Origin: JAVVHH01 sp963835135
GTDB lineage: Bacteria > Pseudomonadota > Alphaproteobacteria > Acetobacterales > Acetobacteraceae
Assembly (NCBI GenBank): GCA_963835135.1
Contig: CAWIEF010000003.1
Coordinates: 1 to 64,000 of the forward strand
Length of the DNA stretch: 64,000 bases
Reading direction: 5' to 3'
The notes beneath the pieces are model-generated. The model was not told the origin of the DNA and ran no database searches. It saw nothing but the letters and a program-made list of their open reading frames with translations. The translations under genes were made by a program, and so were the position numbers. This document shows positions 17,640 to 26,437 of the stretch, piece by piece (within the stretch, counting starts at the first letter, position 1; each line of letters starts with the position of its first letter).

Positions 17640-20600
17640 TCACCGGGCAGCTGACGTCAGCAGGATCTCGCGCACGCGGGCGGTGAAGCGTTCCGGCGCG
17701 AATGCCCTGGCCCGCTCTGCCGCGGCATGGCCCATCGTCTGGCGGCGGGTGGCAGCGTCAGGGCGCAGGATGTCGGCGGTCAGCGTCACGAGGTCGTCGA
17801 CCGATCGGTAGAGGAATCCATCGACATCCTGGGTGATGATCTCCCGCGGTCCTCCGGCGTCGAACGCCAGCGGCACGCAGCCGCCGGACATCGCCTCGAC
17901 GAGGCTGATGCCGAAATGCTCGGCCAGCTCAGGATGGTTCGCCACGTCGCCGCCCAGCCCGGTCGCATGCCAGTAGACGGAGGCCCGGCGATACAGGTCC
18001 TCCAACGTCTCCCGTGAGGCGTTCACGTGGAACGTGACCGGCATGCCCGCCGCCGCCTGCATCAACGTGTCGAGATAGTGCATGTGCTCCGGTCCCGGCG
18101 TCGACGACCCGGCCAAATGCAGCTCCACCTCGCCTCCGGCCACCTCGAGCACATGGCGGAACGCCTCGATCATCAGATCGTGCCGCTTGTTGTGGCCACC
18201 GGTGAAGAAGCGGCCGACGGTCAGGATGATCGGCCGCTTGGGCGTGCCGTCGGGGACAACCTGCGGCACCGGCGGATAGACGATGTCGATCGGCCAGCGC
18301 GGCATCGCGTGGGCGGCCAGGGCGGCGCCGATGTGGTCGTGCGCGTAGTGGGAGTAGGCGATCACCGCCCGGTAGCCCCGATCGATGCGGGGCGGGTGGC
18401 CCACCATGGGGAACGGGAATTGGCAGATGAACACCGCGTTCGGCGTGCGCGCCGCAATCGGCGGATAGATGTAGTTGCCGAGCACGACCATCAGGTCCGG
18501 CGCGGCGGCAACGGCGAACTCCGCCGCCGTCTGCGTAACGCAGCGCGACAGGTCGATGCCGAAGGTGTGGGCGATGCTCTGCAGCCGCAGCTGGCTGTAG
18601 GGGTGCGGGGTGACGATCGTCACCTGGTGATCCCGCGTCAACGCCGCAGCGATCGTGAGCAGGTACCGCTCGCCGCCGCCCGGGGTAATGGCGTAGGGGG
18701 TATAGAGCGCGGCGGTGGCCAGGGCCGGGTTGGGCGCAGGCGGCGCCGGCACATCGACGAAGATCTGCCGCTTGATCGTGGCGAGGTCCGCCTCCGAGCG
18801 GCTGCGCAGAAACGAACCCCAGCGGGAGACGAACTTGCTGCGGTTGAGCGCGCCGAGCGCGGCCTGCCGGGCTTGGGCCGCTCGGTCCATGTCGGGCTCG
18901 ATTTGGATGATTTGGGCGGACGGGTGGCATCGAACCGAAAGGCCCAGCGTCCGCAGCTTTAAGCAGAGGTCGGCATCCTCGTACGACGTCGGTTCGTACA
19001 TCAGGTCGAAACCGCCGGCGCGGCGGTAGGCACTTCGGCGGATCAGCAACGCGGCGGCGGAGACGAAGTCGACCGATTGGGGCTGCGGCTGGTCGTGCTT
19101 GCCGGAGAAGACAGGGAGGCCCTCCTCGGTGATCGCGCCGCCGGCGTCGCGCACGGTCGTGTCTGGCGACATGAGCAGCGGCCCGGCCGCTCCCAGCGCC
19201 GGGTCGGCCCCGAACGCCGCGACGAGCATCTCCAGCCAGCCGGGCTGGACGAAACAGCGCTGGTCCAGCAGGCAGAGCAGAGGCGCGTGCGCCAGTTCGG
19301 CGGCGATGTTGCAGGCTTCGCCGAAGAAGCGATCGCCGCCGACCGGCAACAGGCGGACGCCGCGGCCGAGCGCGGTCAGGCTGCGGCACTCGGCCGGGCC
19401 GAAGCCGTGGTCGACGAGGATGATCTCGTAGCGGACACCGGCCGTGTTGGCCCAAATCTGCTGGACACAGGCGCGCACCAGCCGGGCGCCGCTTTGGGCG
19501 ACGATCAGGATCGACACCTGCGGGTCATCCTCGGTGCACCACGCCTGGGCCAGGCGCAATGTGGCCGGCAGCTCGGGTGCGGTGATCCCGGGGATGAAGA
19601 GCCGGCCGGGCTGCTCGAGCGGGGCGGCGGTCGCGGCATGCGTGATGCACGCCGCCACGGCGTCATAGTCCGATGCGAGACCGACGGACACCGTTGCCGA
19701 TACGACGATGTCCGACAGCAGCGCCCAGCGCAGGATGTGGTCGCGCATGGCCATGTCGGCGACGAACACGCAGCGCCCGTGCATCAGCACCCGGCGCAAC
19801 AGTGCCGCATGGGACTCGTCGTCGGTGGGATCGGCATCCCTGACGAACAGGCTGAGGCCGATGCCCCGTTCATTGAGGAAGGCGAGAAGGTCGGCGTCCA
19901 ACAGGGCCAAGCCCGTGAACAGGAGGTGATCCCCTGTGGCGGGGGCCGGGGCGGACTCGGATGAGTCGAGGTCGAAGCCGCGGGCTGCGTCCCGCGGCGA
20001 GAGAGGGACCAGCCGCTGCTCCGCCGGCGCCCACGCGCAAGGCAGGAGTGGGGCGGCCGATTTGAGGGATGCGTGATGGAGATCGGCGGCGAGAGGCTCG
20101 TGGGAGCCGCCGACGCAAAGCCAGGTCCGCGGCGGAGCAGGGGCGTCGGCCGGCGGCGGGGCAACGGCGGGAGCGGTCGCAGCGGGCGCAGACTCCGGAG
20201 GTGGTTCCGCAGCATCGACGGCCGGCGATCCCGACACCATCATGCGCCGGGCGTTGCGGACGGCGCTGATGCTGGCATCCCACAGGTGCGGATACCGTTC
20301 ACCGATCCCGCGGAGGCCGCGCGCCAGAGCCGGCAGCCGGGTGCTGACGCTGCGCAGCGGGATGGTGGCGCGCCAACTGAACGAGGACCAGACCTCGTGC
20401 AGCTGGCGGTGAGCCTTGGTGGCTTCCCCGAACAGGTGCTCGATCGCGCGATCCTGAGCCGCGATGTGCTGGCGCAACGCCTCGATCTGATCGGTCAGCT
20501 GCCGGTTGACGGATTGGAGTTCCGCATAGCTGCGTCGGGCGACGGCCAACCGCTCGTCCCGCGAGGCGATCGTATCGCGCCGCCGGTCCAGTTCCGCCTG

Positions 20601-20675
20601 CCAGCTCCTCTGGTCATGGATCAGGGCGGCGAGGCGTCGCCGCAGAGCCTCGGGATCCCCGAGCGCCTCCGTCAT
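17640..20675 (-). CDS. Bifunctional GT2 + GT4 glycosyltransferase with N-terminal coiled coil
   Basis: 1011 residues. An N-terminal coiled coil (about 1-90; RSWQAELDRRRDTIASRDERL, LTDQIEALRQHIAAQDRAIEHL) and a Pro/Ala linker precede a region with FTGLALLDADLLAFL, then a GT2 domain from about residue 388 (VSILIVAQSGARLVRACVQQI, YEIILVDHGFGPAE, GGFDLMYEPTSYEDADLCLKL), then a GT4 domain from about 655 (YTPYAITPGGGERYLL, PIILTVGRFFTGGHNKRHDLMIEAF, HFGISLVEAMSGGCVPLAFDAGGPREII). Such two-module enzymes usually act in O-antigen or exopolysaccharide chain assembly. It follows gmd by 22 bp on the same strand and is probably co-transcribed with it. Confidence 0.85.
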   Translation of the reverse strand: MTEALGDPEALRRRLAALIHDQRSWQAELDRRRDTIASRDERLAVARRSYAELQSVNRQLTDQIEALRQHIAAQDRAIEHLFGEATKAHRQLHEVWSSFSWRATIPLRSVSTRLPALARGLRGIGERYPHLWDASISAVRNARRMMVSGSPAVDAAEPPPESAPAATAPAVAPPPADAPAPPRTWLCVGGSHEPLAADLHHASLKSAAPLLPCAWAPAEQRLVPLSPRDAARGFDLDSSESAPAPATGDHLLFTGLALLDADLLAFLNERGIGLSLFVRDADPTDDESHAALLRRVLMHGRCVFVADMAMRDHILRWALLSDIVVSATVSVGLASDYDAVAACITHAATAAPLEQPGRLFIPGITAPELPATLRLAQAWCTEDDPQVSILIVAQSGARLVRACVQQIWANTAGVRYEIILVDHGFGPAECRSLTALGRGVRLLPVGGDRFFGEACNIAAELAHAPLLCLLDQRCFVQPGWLEMLVAAFGADPALGAAGPLLMSPDTTVRDAGGAITEEGLPVFSGKHDQPQPQSVDFVSAAALLIRRSAYRRAGGFDLMYEPTSYEDADLCLKLRTLGLSVRCHPSAQIIQIEPDMDRAAQARQAALGALNRSKFVSRWGSFLRSRSEADLATIKRQIFVDVPAPPAPNPALATAALYTPYAITPGGGERYLLTIAAALTRDHQVTIVTPHPYSQLRLQSIAHTFGIDLSRCVTQTAAEFAVAAAPDLMVVLGNYIYPPIAARTPNAVFICQFPFPMVGHPPRIDRGYRAVIAYSHYAHDHIGAALAAHAMPRWPIDIVYPPVPQVVPDGTPKRPIILTVGRFFTGGHNKRHDLMIEAFRHVLEVAGGEVELHLAGSSTPGPEHMHYLDTLMQAAAGMPVTFHVNASRETLEDLYRRASVYWHATGLGGDVANHPELAEHFGISLVEAMSGGCVPLAFDAGGPREIITQDVDGFLYRSVDDLVTLTADILRPDAATRRQTMGHAAAERARAFAPERFTARVREILLTSAAR

Positions 20676-20697
20676 CAGGGCCGCACCACGCGCGGGC

Positions 20698-21690
20698 TTA
20701 CCTGATCTGCCGCGCTCGGTGACGCGCGAGATCGGCCTCGACCATCTCGGCGATCATCTCGGCCAGGCTCACCTGAGGGACCCAGCCGAGCCGTTGGTGC
20801 GCCTTGCCTGCGTCACCCAACAAGACGTCCACTTCGGCCGGGCGCATGAATTTCGGATCGACGCGGACGAATTGCTCGTAGTCCAACCCGGCATACTCGA
20901 ACGCCATCCGGCAGAACTCACGAATGCTCGTCGTCTGCCCGGTCGCGATGACGTAGTCGGACGCCTCCGATTGCTGCAGCATCAGGTGCATGGCGCGGAC
21001 GTAGTCGCGCGCGTGCCCCCAATCGCGCTTGGCCTCGAGATTGCCAAGGCAGAGCTCTTGCGCCAGGCCGAGCTTGATCCGTGCGACACCGTCGGTGATC
21101 TTACGGGTGACGAACTCGATCCCGCGCAGCGGGCTCTCGTGGTTGAACAAGATGCCGGAGCTGGCATGCAGGCCGAAGCTCTCGCGGTAGTTGACCGTCA
21201 TCCAGTGCGCGTAGAGCTTCGCCACGGCGTAGGGGCTACGGGGATAGAAGGGCGTGCGTTCGCTCTGCCGTTCCTCCTGGATCAGGCCGTACATCTCGGA
21301 GGACGACGCCTGGTAGAAGCGCGTCCCGGACCGCACCACCCGCATCGCCTCGAGGACGTTCGCGGCGCCCAGCGCGGTGACGGTCCCGGTCAGCAAAGGC
21401 TGCTGCCAGGAGGCGGCCACGAAGCTCTGGGCCGCCAGATTGTAGATTTCGTCCGGTTGCACCTGTTCGATCAGGCGGATGAGGCTGGAGAGGTCGACCA
21501 GGTTGCCGTCGTGCAGTTCAACATCGTCGAGGACGCCGAGCCAGCGCAGGCGCTCGCCGATGACGTCCGACGACGCGGAGCGGCGGAGCAGGCCCACGAC
21601 ACGATAGCCGTGTTCGAGCAAGTGCTTGGAGAGATAGGCACCGTCCTGACCGGTGATGCCGGTGATGAGAGCTGTAGGCATCCTGCTCAC
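20698..21690 (-). CDS. gmd: GDP-mannose 4,6-dehydratase
   Basis: Converts GDP-D-mannose to GDP-4-keto-6-deoxy-D-mannose. Clear family signature: TALITGITGQDGAYLSKHLLEHGYRVVGLLRRSAS, DEIYNLAAQSFVAASWQQP, FYQASSSEMYG, TPFYPRSPYAVAKLYAHW (YxxxK), GILFNHESPLRG and FVTRKITDGVARI. GTG 21690 or ATG 21681 could be the start. It is slightly shorter than the common 340-370 residue enzymes but complete. Downstream products would be GDP-D-rhamnose or GDP-L-fucose type sugars through the reductases at 12592-13542 and 13588-14550. Confidence 0.93.
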   Translation of the reverse strand: MSRMPTALITGITGQDGAYLSKHLLEHGYRVVGLLRRSASSDVIGERLRWLGVLDDVELHDGNLVDLSSLIRLIEQVQPDEIYNLAAQSFVAASWQQPLLTGTVTALGAANVLEAMRVVRSGTRFYQASSSEMYGLIQEERQSERTPFYPRSPYAVAKLYAHWMTVNYRESFGLHASSGILFNHESPLRGIEFVTRKITDGVARIKLGLAQELCLGNLEAKRDWGHARDYVRAMHLMLQQSEASDYVIATGQTTSIREFCRMAFEYAGLDYEQFVRVDPKFMRPAEVDVLLGDAGKAHQRLGWVPQVSLAEMIAEMVEADLARHRARQIR

Positions 21691-21769
21691 GTCTGTAATC
21701 GGGCCCGGGGTTACCCCAGCCCGGCTGGCGCGTCCACTCGGCAGCGGCAGGTCGCGGCGGCCGACTGCG

Positions 21770-23734
21770 TCAGCGGGGCGCGGGGTGGGGCCGATCCGGA
21801 AACATCGCCGGTTCGGCGCCCTCGAGCGACGACGAGGCCGTGCCGGGAGGCGGATCGCCCTTGGACGAGGGATTCGGTGAGCGGAGCAGCCAGAGGTCGA
21901 GCAGGTCCATCCTCATTGCGTCAGAGGTGATTGCGATGCTGGCGGTGCACTGCTTGGGGTCGAGAAGGTATTCGGCAAGCTTCTTGGTGTCGTCCTGGGT
22001 GGCCGGCCGTGTCCAGCCCTTGTCATCCTCGTAGGTGTCGATCAGCATCTCGATGATGAACGGCGCGCCCTTGCTGATGCAGGCGATCTTCTCCCACAGG
22101 AGCAACAGGCTCCTGTCGCTGAGGGGATTGAAGCTCGCGAGCCGGTCCCGGCTCTCCCGATCCCAAGGGTCCGGCTGGGTTGGGGAAAGCGGCATGTCGA
22201 GCCGGCTGAGCATCAGCGCGCGGGTGTCGGCGCTGCTGTCCGGAATGTCGCGGAGGATCAGCGCCCTCAGCGTGGCAGGCGTGTCGTCGAGGCGGCAGGC
22301 GTCGTGCGGGTCGCCGAGACACGGAGGTTCGACGTCGTCGCTGGTGCCGAGGTGCCGCAGCCCGGCGCCGGCGTCAACGCGCCGGAAATCGGTGCGCCAG
22401 ACGTAGGCGCCATCGAGGGAGGCGGCTTCGAGATGGGTGTCGGCCAGGGAAGCCCCCTGCAGGCGTGCGTCTTGGAGGTCGGTGCCCATCAGCCAGGATT
22501 TGTCGAGGGTGGCGCGGCGCAGATCGGCCCCGGCCAGGGACGCGCCATCGAGCCGGCCTTCGTGCATCCAAGCGGCGCGCAGGTTCGCGCCGGCGAGCCG
22601 CGCGCCCTGCAGTTGGACGCCGTCCATGGTGGCGCCGGCGAGGCGTGCGGCGAAGAAGGAGGCGCCCTGGAACTCGGCGGTGTCGAGTTGCGCGCCGGAG
22701 AGGTCGGCGTGGTCGAACCAGGCGCCCATGGCGTGGGCGCGGACGAGGGAGGCGCCTTCGAGATGGGCGCCGCTGAAATCGGCGCGGGCGAGCTGGGCCT
22801 CGATGATGACAGCATATTCGAGGTGGCGGTCGCGCATCGATTTGCTGACAGGGGCCATGACGAGCTTGGCCGGCGTGTCGTATTTGCTGCGGTCGACCAG
22901 CTCGATGCCGCGGACAAAGAGGCGGTTGGGCCAAAGCGGCTGGATGAGCCGCTTGTCGCCGCCGGGCTCGCGCGCGCCGACGACGAGGGCGTCATGGCCG
23001 GGGAAGGCGGGCAGGGCGATGTCGAGCCACTCGCCGGGAAAGGTGGCGACGGCGATGGCGACGTAGCTGGTGCAGGCGGTGAGCAGGATCATGAGGCCGA
23101 GGCCCCAAGGCGCGAGCTCGGCGGTCTGCCAGGAGGGCGTGGCGCGGCAGACGGACCGAGGCCACAGCCACCAGAGGAGGGCGAGGTCGCCCAGCATGCA
23201 GGCGCGCGCCCACCACGTCGTGCTCTCGTTGTGGGATGGGAGGAACTGCAGCTCGAAATACATCAGCGTGAGCACGGGCGCTGCGACGAGGGTGACCCAG
23301 ACGATGACCTGCTCGACCCACCAGCTGGCCGGGTTCTGTCGCCGGGTCGGACCGGCGAGCATCTGGGCGAACAGGTTGATGCCGAGCAGCAGGCGGTCGG
23401 TGGGGCCGGCCTTCGCCTCGCACACGTCCAGCAGGCGTGCGGTGGCGGCGAGCAGGGTCAGGTGGTGCAGGACGTAGGCGTGGGCCAGCAGGACGATGAC
23501 CGGGCCGATCCAGCAGAAGCCGACCATGGGAAGTTCAATTCCCTGGAGGAAGGGGAGCTTGACGTTGCTCTGCAGGAACTGGTCGGCGTGGGTGACGCCG
23601 ACGATGGCGAGCAGGACGTAGAACAGCATGAAGACGTAGCTGATCCAGAGCGTGCCGGTGACGCCTGCGGCGGTGTCGACGGCGGCGCGCAGGTGCGAGC
23701 AGTCGGGTACGTCTGATGGACTGTCGGTAGGCAT
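21770..23734 (-). CDS. Membrane-anchored pentapeptide-repeat protein
   Basis: About 654 residues from ATG 23734 (a TTG 57 bases upstream is in frame). The N-terminal third has several hydrophobic segments (for example TLWISYVFMLFYVLLAIVGV, VGFCWIGPVIVLLAHAYVLHHLTLL, WVTLVAAPVLTLMYFEL, LGLMILLTACTSYVAIAVA). Residues about 309-448 are pentapeptide repeats of the A(D/N)LxG type (ARADFSGAHLEGASLVRAHA, ADLSGAQLDTAEFQGASF), predicted to fold as a right-handed beta-helix. A soluble C-terminal domain follows with no motif I recognise. Function unknown; such proteins are often inner-membrane proteins with a cytoplasmic beta-helix scaffold. Confidence 0.8.
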   Translation of the reverse strand: MPTDSPSDVPDCSHLRAAVDTAAGVTGTLWISYVFMLFYVLLAIVGVTHADQFLQSNVKLPFLQGIELPMVGFCWIGPVIVLLAHAYVLHHLTLLAATARLLDVCEAKAGPTDRLLLGINLFAQMLAGPTRRQNPASWWVEQVIVWVTLVAAPVLTLMYFELQFLPSHNESTTWWARACMLGDLALLWWLWPRSVCRATPSWQTAELAPWGLGLMILLTACTSYVAIAVATFPGEWLDIALPAFPGHDALVVGAREPGGDKRLIQPLWPNRLFVRGIELVDRSKYDTPAKLVMAPVSKSMRDRHLEYAVIIEAQLARADFSGAHLEGASLVRAHAMGAWFDHADLSGAQLDTAEFQGASFFAARLAGATMDGVQLQGARLAGANLRAAWMHEGRLDGASLAGADLRRATLDKSWLMGTDLQDARLQGASLADTHLEAASLDGAYVWRTDFRRVDAGAGLRHLGTSDDVEPPCLGDPHDACRLDDTPATLRALILRDIPDSSADTRALMLSRLDMPLSPTQPDPWDRESRDRLASFNPLSDRSLLLLWEKIACISKGAPFIIEMLIDTYEDDKGWTRPATQDDTKKLAEYLLDPKQCTASIAITSDAMRMDLLDLWLLRSPNPSSKGDPPPGTASSSLEGAEPAMFPDRPHPAPR

Positions 23735-23743
23735 AGCCGGACT

Positions 23744-23758
23744 TATCCATTTTGGATA
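23744..23758. promoter_or_regulatory. AT-rich inverted repeat between divergent genes
   Basis: TATCC-ATTTT-GGATA is a perfect 5-bp inverted repeat just upstream of the pentapeptide-protein ATG, in an unusually AT-rich patch between two divergent genes. Possible operator or promoter; no homologous site seen elsewhere. Confidence 0.3.
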
Positions 23759-23832
23759 TGTAATAATCCTGGTTATGCGGCCCGGTGTCAACGGGGTTGG
23801 AGGGGCTCGGCGTGGCTGCTATGGGCCGGGTC

Positions 23833-24831
23833 ATGGCGCACTTGCGGATCGGGGTCATCGGAGCCGGGCATTTCGGGCGGTTTCATGCGCTCAAGGTGAA
23901 GGCGAGCCGGCGGGCCGTTTTGGCCGGGGTGTCCGATCCGCAGGGAGAGCGGGCGACGGCAGTGGGGCGGGAGGCGGGTGGGCCGGCGCTGCCGTTGGAG
24001 GCGCTGCTGGCGGCGAGCGATGCGGTGATCGTAGCGTCGCCGGCGGAGACGCACTTCGCACTGGCGGGGCAGGCGCTCGAGGCGGGCAAGCACGTTCTGG
24101 TGGAAAAGCCGATCGCGGCGACGGTGGCCGAGGCGGATCGGCTGGCCGGGTTGGCGCGCGAGCGGGGGCTGGTGCTGCAGGTAGGCCATTTGCTGCGGTA
24201 TTCGGCGGAGCATCGGGCGATTTCGAGCCGGATCACGCGGCCGCTGTACATCGAGGCGACGCGGATCGCGCCGTATAAGCCGCGAGGGACGGACGTTTCG
24301 GTCATCCTGGACCTGATGATCCACGACCTCGACCTGGTTCTGGCCCTGGTGCACAGCCCGATCCGGAGCGTGGATGCGATGGGGGCCGCCGTCTCGAGCC
24401 CGTTGGAAGACATCGCCAATGCGCGGGTGCGGTTCGAGAACGGGTGCGTGGCGACGATCACGGCGAGCCGGATTTCGCTGAAGACGGAGCGGCGGATGCG
24501 GCTGTTCTCGGAAGAGGGGTATCTGTCGGCGGATTTCGTCGGCCGCGAGTTGGTGATGATCGGTCGGGAGCGTGGATTGCCGTTGCCAGGGACCGGAGGG
24601 TTCCGGCGGGAAGCTGTGGGCTGGGCGGAGAGCGACAGCATGGCGGCCGAGCACGAGGCGTTCGTGGCGTCGTGCCTGGACGATGCTCCGGTTCTGGTGG
24701 ATGCGGGGGCGGGGCGGCGAGCGCTGGAGGCGGCAATCGCGGTGACGGACAGTATCGCGGAGTCGCGCCGGGTGGCGATGGCGTCAGGGTTGATCCAACA
24801 GCTCGAGCACTTGGGCGGCGGCGGCGGCTGA
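23833..24831 (+). CDS. Gfo/Idh/MocA family oxidoreductase
   Basis: NAD(P)-dependent sugar dehydrogenase family, about 332 residues. N-terminal Rossmann motif LRIGVIGAGHFGRFHALKV, AVIVASPAETHFALAGQALEAGKHVLVEKPIAATVAEAD (the EKP catalytic Lys motif), VGHLLRYS, and VILDLMIHDLDLVLAL (the conserved DxxxHD block). ATG 23833 is chosen; 23821 and GTG 23785 are in frame. It overlaps the convergent lpxB by 48 bp. Family members beside lipid A genes include GnnA, which oxidises UDP-GlcNAc at C3 for amide-linked lipid A, but no GnnB aminotransferase is present here, so that role is only a hypothesis. Confidence 0.87.
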   Translation: MAHLRIGVIGAGHFGRFHALKVKASRRAVLAGVSDPQGERATAVGREAGGPALPLEALLAASDAVIVASPAETHFALAGQALEAGKHVLVEKPIAATVAEADRLAGLARERGLVLQVGHLLRYSAEHRAISSRITRPLYIEATRIAPYKPRGTDVSVILDLMIHDLDLVLALVHSPIRSVDAMGAAVSSPLEDIANARVRFENGCVATITASRISLKTERRMRLFSEEGYLSADFVGRELVMIGRERGLPLPGTGGFRREAVGWAESDSMAAEHEAFVASCLDDAPVLVDAGAGRRALEAAIAVTDSIAESRRVAMASGLIQQLEHLGGGGG

Positions 24832-25920
24832 GGGCTCGCCGGCCGCCGGGCGTAGGCTGGCAAGGATGGCGGGGAAGGCGGCGCGCTGCTGATCGGCGCC
24901 GCGGTCGAGGAGGTCGAGGACGGTGCGCTCGAGCGTGTCGGGGCGGCAGTCTTCCTGGAGGAGTTCGGGGACGACCTGGCGGCCGGCCAGGAGGTTCACC
25001 ATGGCGACGTGGGGGATCGTGATGGCGCGGCGGGCGATGGCGGCGCTGAGCGGGTTGACCCGGTAGGTGACGGCCATGGGAACGCCGGCGAGGGCGAGTT
25101 CGAGGGTCGAGGTGCCGGATTTGGTCAATGCCACCGACGCGGCGGCGTAGGCGTCGTGCTTGTCGGCGAGCTCGGTGACGATGATGGGCTTGGTTGCCCA
25201 GGCGGCGGTGGCGGCGTGGACGGTCTCGGCGACGACGGCGGAGATGGGGAGGACGGGGCGCAGACCGGGCGCGCTGCGGGCGAGGCGGCGGACGACCTGC
25301 TCGAACACGGGGAGGAGGCGCGGCACTTCGGAGCGCCGGCTGCCGGGCATGAGGATGAGGACGGGCTCGGGGCCGAGGCCGTGTCGGGCGCGGAAGCGGG
25401 TCGCGTCGCCGTCGCCCGCGCCTGATTCGAGCACGGGGTGGCCGACGAAATCGGCGGCGATGCCACGGGCGGCGAACCAGTCGGGCTCAAACGGGAGTAG
25501 GCAGAGGAGCTTGTCCCAGAGGCCGGGGAAGTGGCGGACGCGGTGCTCGCGCCAGGCCCAGACTTGTGGGGCGACGTAGTGGACGCGTTTGACGCCGAGC
25601 TGGGCGGCGCGCTTGAGCACGTGCCTGGTGTAGCCGGGGGAGTCGATGGTCACGAGCACGTCGGGGCGCCGGGCGGCGATATCGGCCATGGTTTCGTTTA
25701 GGCGGCGGCGAATGAGAAGGAGGCGGGGCAGGACCTCGACGATGCCCATGACGGCGAGGTCGGCCATGGGGTGCAGGCTGGCGAGGTCATGCTCGGCCAT
25801 GCGGGGGCCGCCCACGCCGGCGAAGGCCAGGTCGGGGCGTTGGTGTTTCAGGGCGGCGATGAGCCGGGCGCCGAGGACGTCGCCGCTGGCCTCGCCGGCG
25901 ATGAAGTAGATCAAAGGCAT
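24784..25920 (-). CDS. lpxB: Lipid-A-disaccharide synthase
   Basis: GT19 enzyme joining UDP-2,3-diacylglucosamine and lipid X on the cytoplasmic face of the inner membrane. Signature blocks: IYFIAGEASGDVLGARLI, FAGVGGPRMA, VMGIVEVLPRL, DVLVTIDSPGYTRHVLKRA, HYVAPQVWAWRE, FVGHPVLES, LILMPGSRRSEVPRLLPVF, ALTKSGTSTLELAL, AMVNLLAGRQVVPELLQEDC. At 378 residues it is of usual length. Other lpx genes (lpxA, lpxI, fabZ) that often adjoin it are not here. Confidence 0.96.
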   Translation of the reverse strand: MPLIYFIAGEASGDVLGARLIAALKHQRPDLAFAGVGGPRMAEHDLASLHPMADLAVMGIVEVLPRLLLIRRRLNETMADIAARRPDVLVTIDSPGYTRHVLKRAAQLGVKRVHYVAPQVWAWREHRVRHFPGLWDKLLCLLPFEPDWFAARGIAADFVGHPVLESGAGDGDATRFRARHGLGPEPVLILMPGSRRSEVPRLLPVFEQVVRRLARSAPGLRPVLPISAVVAETVHAATAAWATKPIIVTELADKHDAYAAASVALTKSGTSTLELALAGVPMAVTYRVNPLSAAIARRAITIPHVAMVNLLAGRQVVPELLQEDCRPDTLERTVLDLLDRGADQQRAAFPAILASLRPAAGEPSAAAAAQVLELLDQP

Positions 25921-26074
25921 GGTGGGCTGCGATACGGCGGTTTGGCGCCGAGAGCTAGCGCAGGATCGCTTGGGGTGAGGTCATGGCGTATGTCGGCGAG
26001 GGTAGTCCGTGCCGATGGACCGCCGCGCGGCACGCGGCTCGCGATGACGGCGAGTTAGGCTGGGGAGAGTAGGG

Positions 26075-26356
26075 TTGGGGTGGTTGCTGCATGTGATCGG
26101 GATCGATGAATGGGACTCGGCGCAGCCGGACGGGCTGGCGTGTCCGCCGGGCGGGTTCATCCACCTGTGCACGGCCGAGCAGTTACCGTTCGTGTTGAAG
26201 CGGCATTTTGCCGGGCGCGAGCGGCTGGTGGTGCTGCATGTAGATGCGGAGGAGCTGGATGTGCGGTGGGAGGTGAGCGAGGCGGGGATGGGGGCGTTTC
26301 CGCATTTGTATGAGGATTTGCCGGTGGGGTTGGTGCGGCGGGCGGATTGGGTTTAG
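26075..26356 (+). CDS. DUF952 family protein
   Basis: 93 residues. HVIGIDEWDSAQ, FIHLCTAEQLPFVLKRHF, LVVLHVDAEELDVRWE, FPHLYEDLPVGLVRRADWV match the DUF952 pattern, including the conserved FIHLCT and FPHLY blocks. TTG 26075 is supported by GGGGAGAG a few bases upstream. DUF952 proteins are small and uncharacterised. It stands alone between lpxB (divergent) and a minus-strand operon (convergent). Confidence 0.85.
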   Translation: MGWLLHVIGIDEWDSAQPDGLACPPGGFIHLCTAEQLPFVLKRHFAGRERLVVLHVDAEELDVRWEVSEAGMGAFPHLYEDLPVGLVRRADWV

Positions 26357-26437
26357 GCGAGCGTCTCCCCAGACCGCCAGGCCAGCCTGACGATCTCGGG
26401 AAGAGGCTCGTGCGGCTGATTTAACGGAATAATAGGG

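Noticed and set aside
19077..19964. 295-codon plus-strand frame inside the GT2+GT4 gene
   Set aside because: Low-complexity Arg/Gly/Gln composition, no motif; shadow of the glycosyltransferase.
22304..23716. 470-codon plus-strand frame opposite the pentapeptide-repeat gene
   Set aside because: Gly/Glu/Ala repeats mirror the codon pattern of the real minus-strand gene; no recognisable domain.
23833..24831. Direct assignment as GnnA
   Set aside because: No gnnB neighbour; the family is broad and sequence blocks seen are common to all Gfo/Idh/MocA members.
25981..26062. GC-rich segment between lpxB and the DUF952 gene that faintly resembles a dispersed repeat
   Set aside because: Only weak partial symmetry and no second copy seen in the window.
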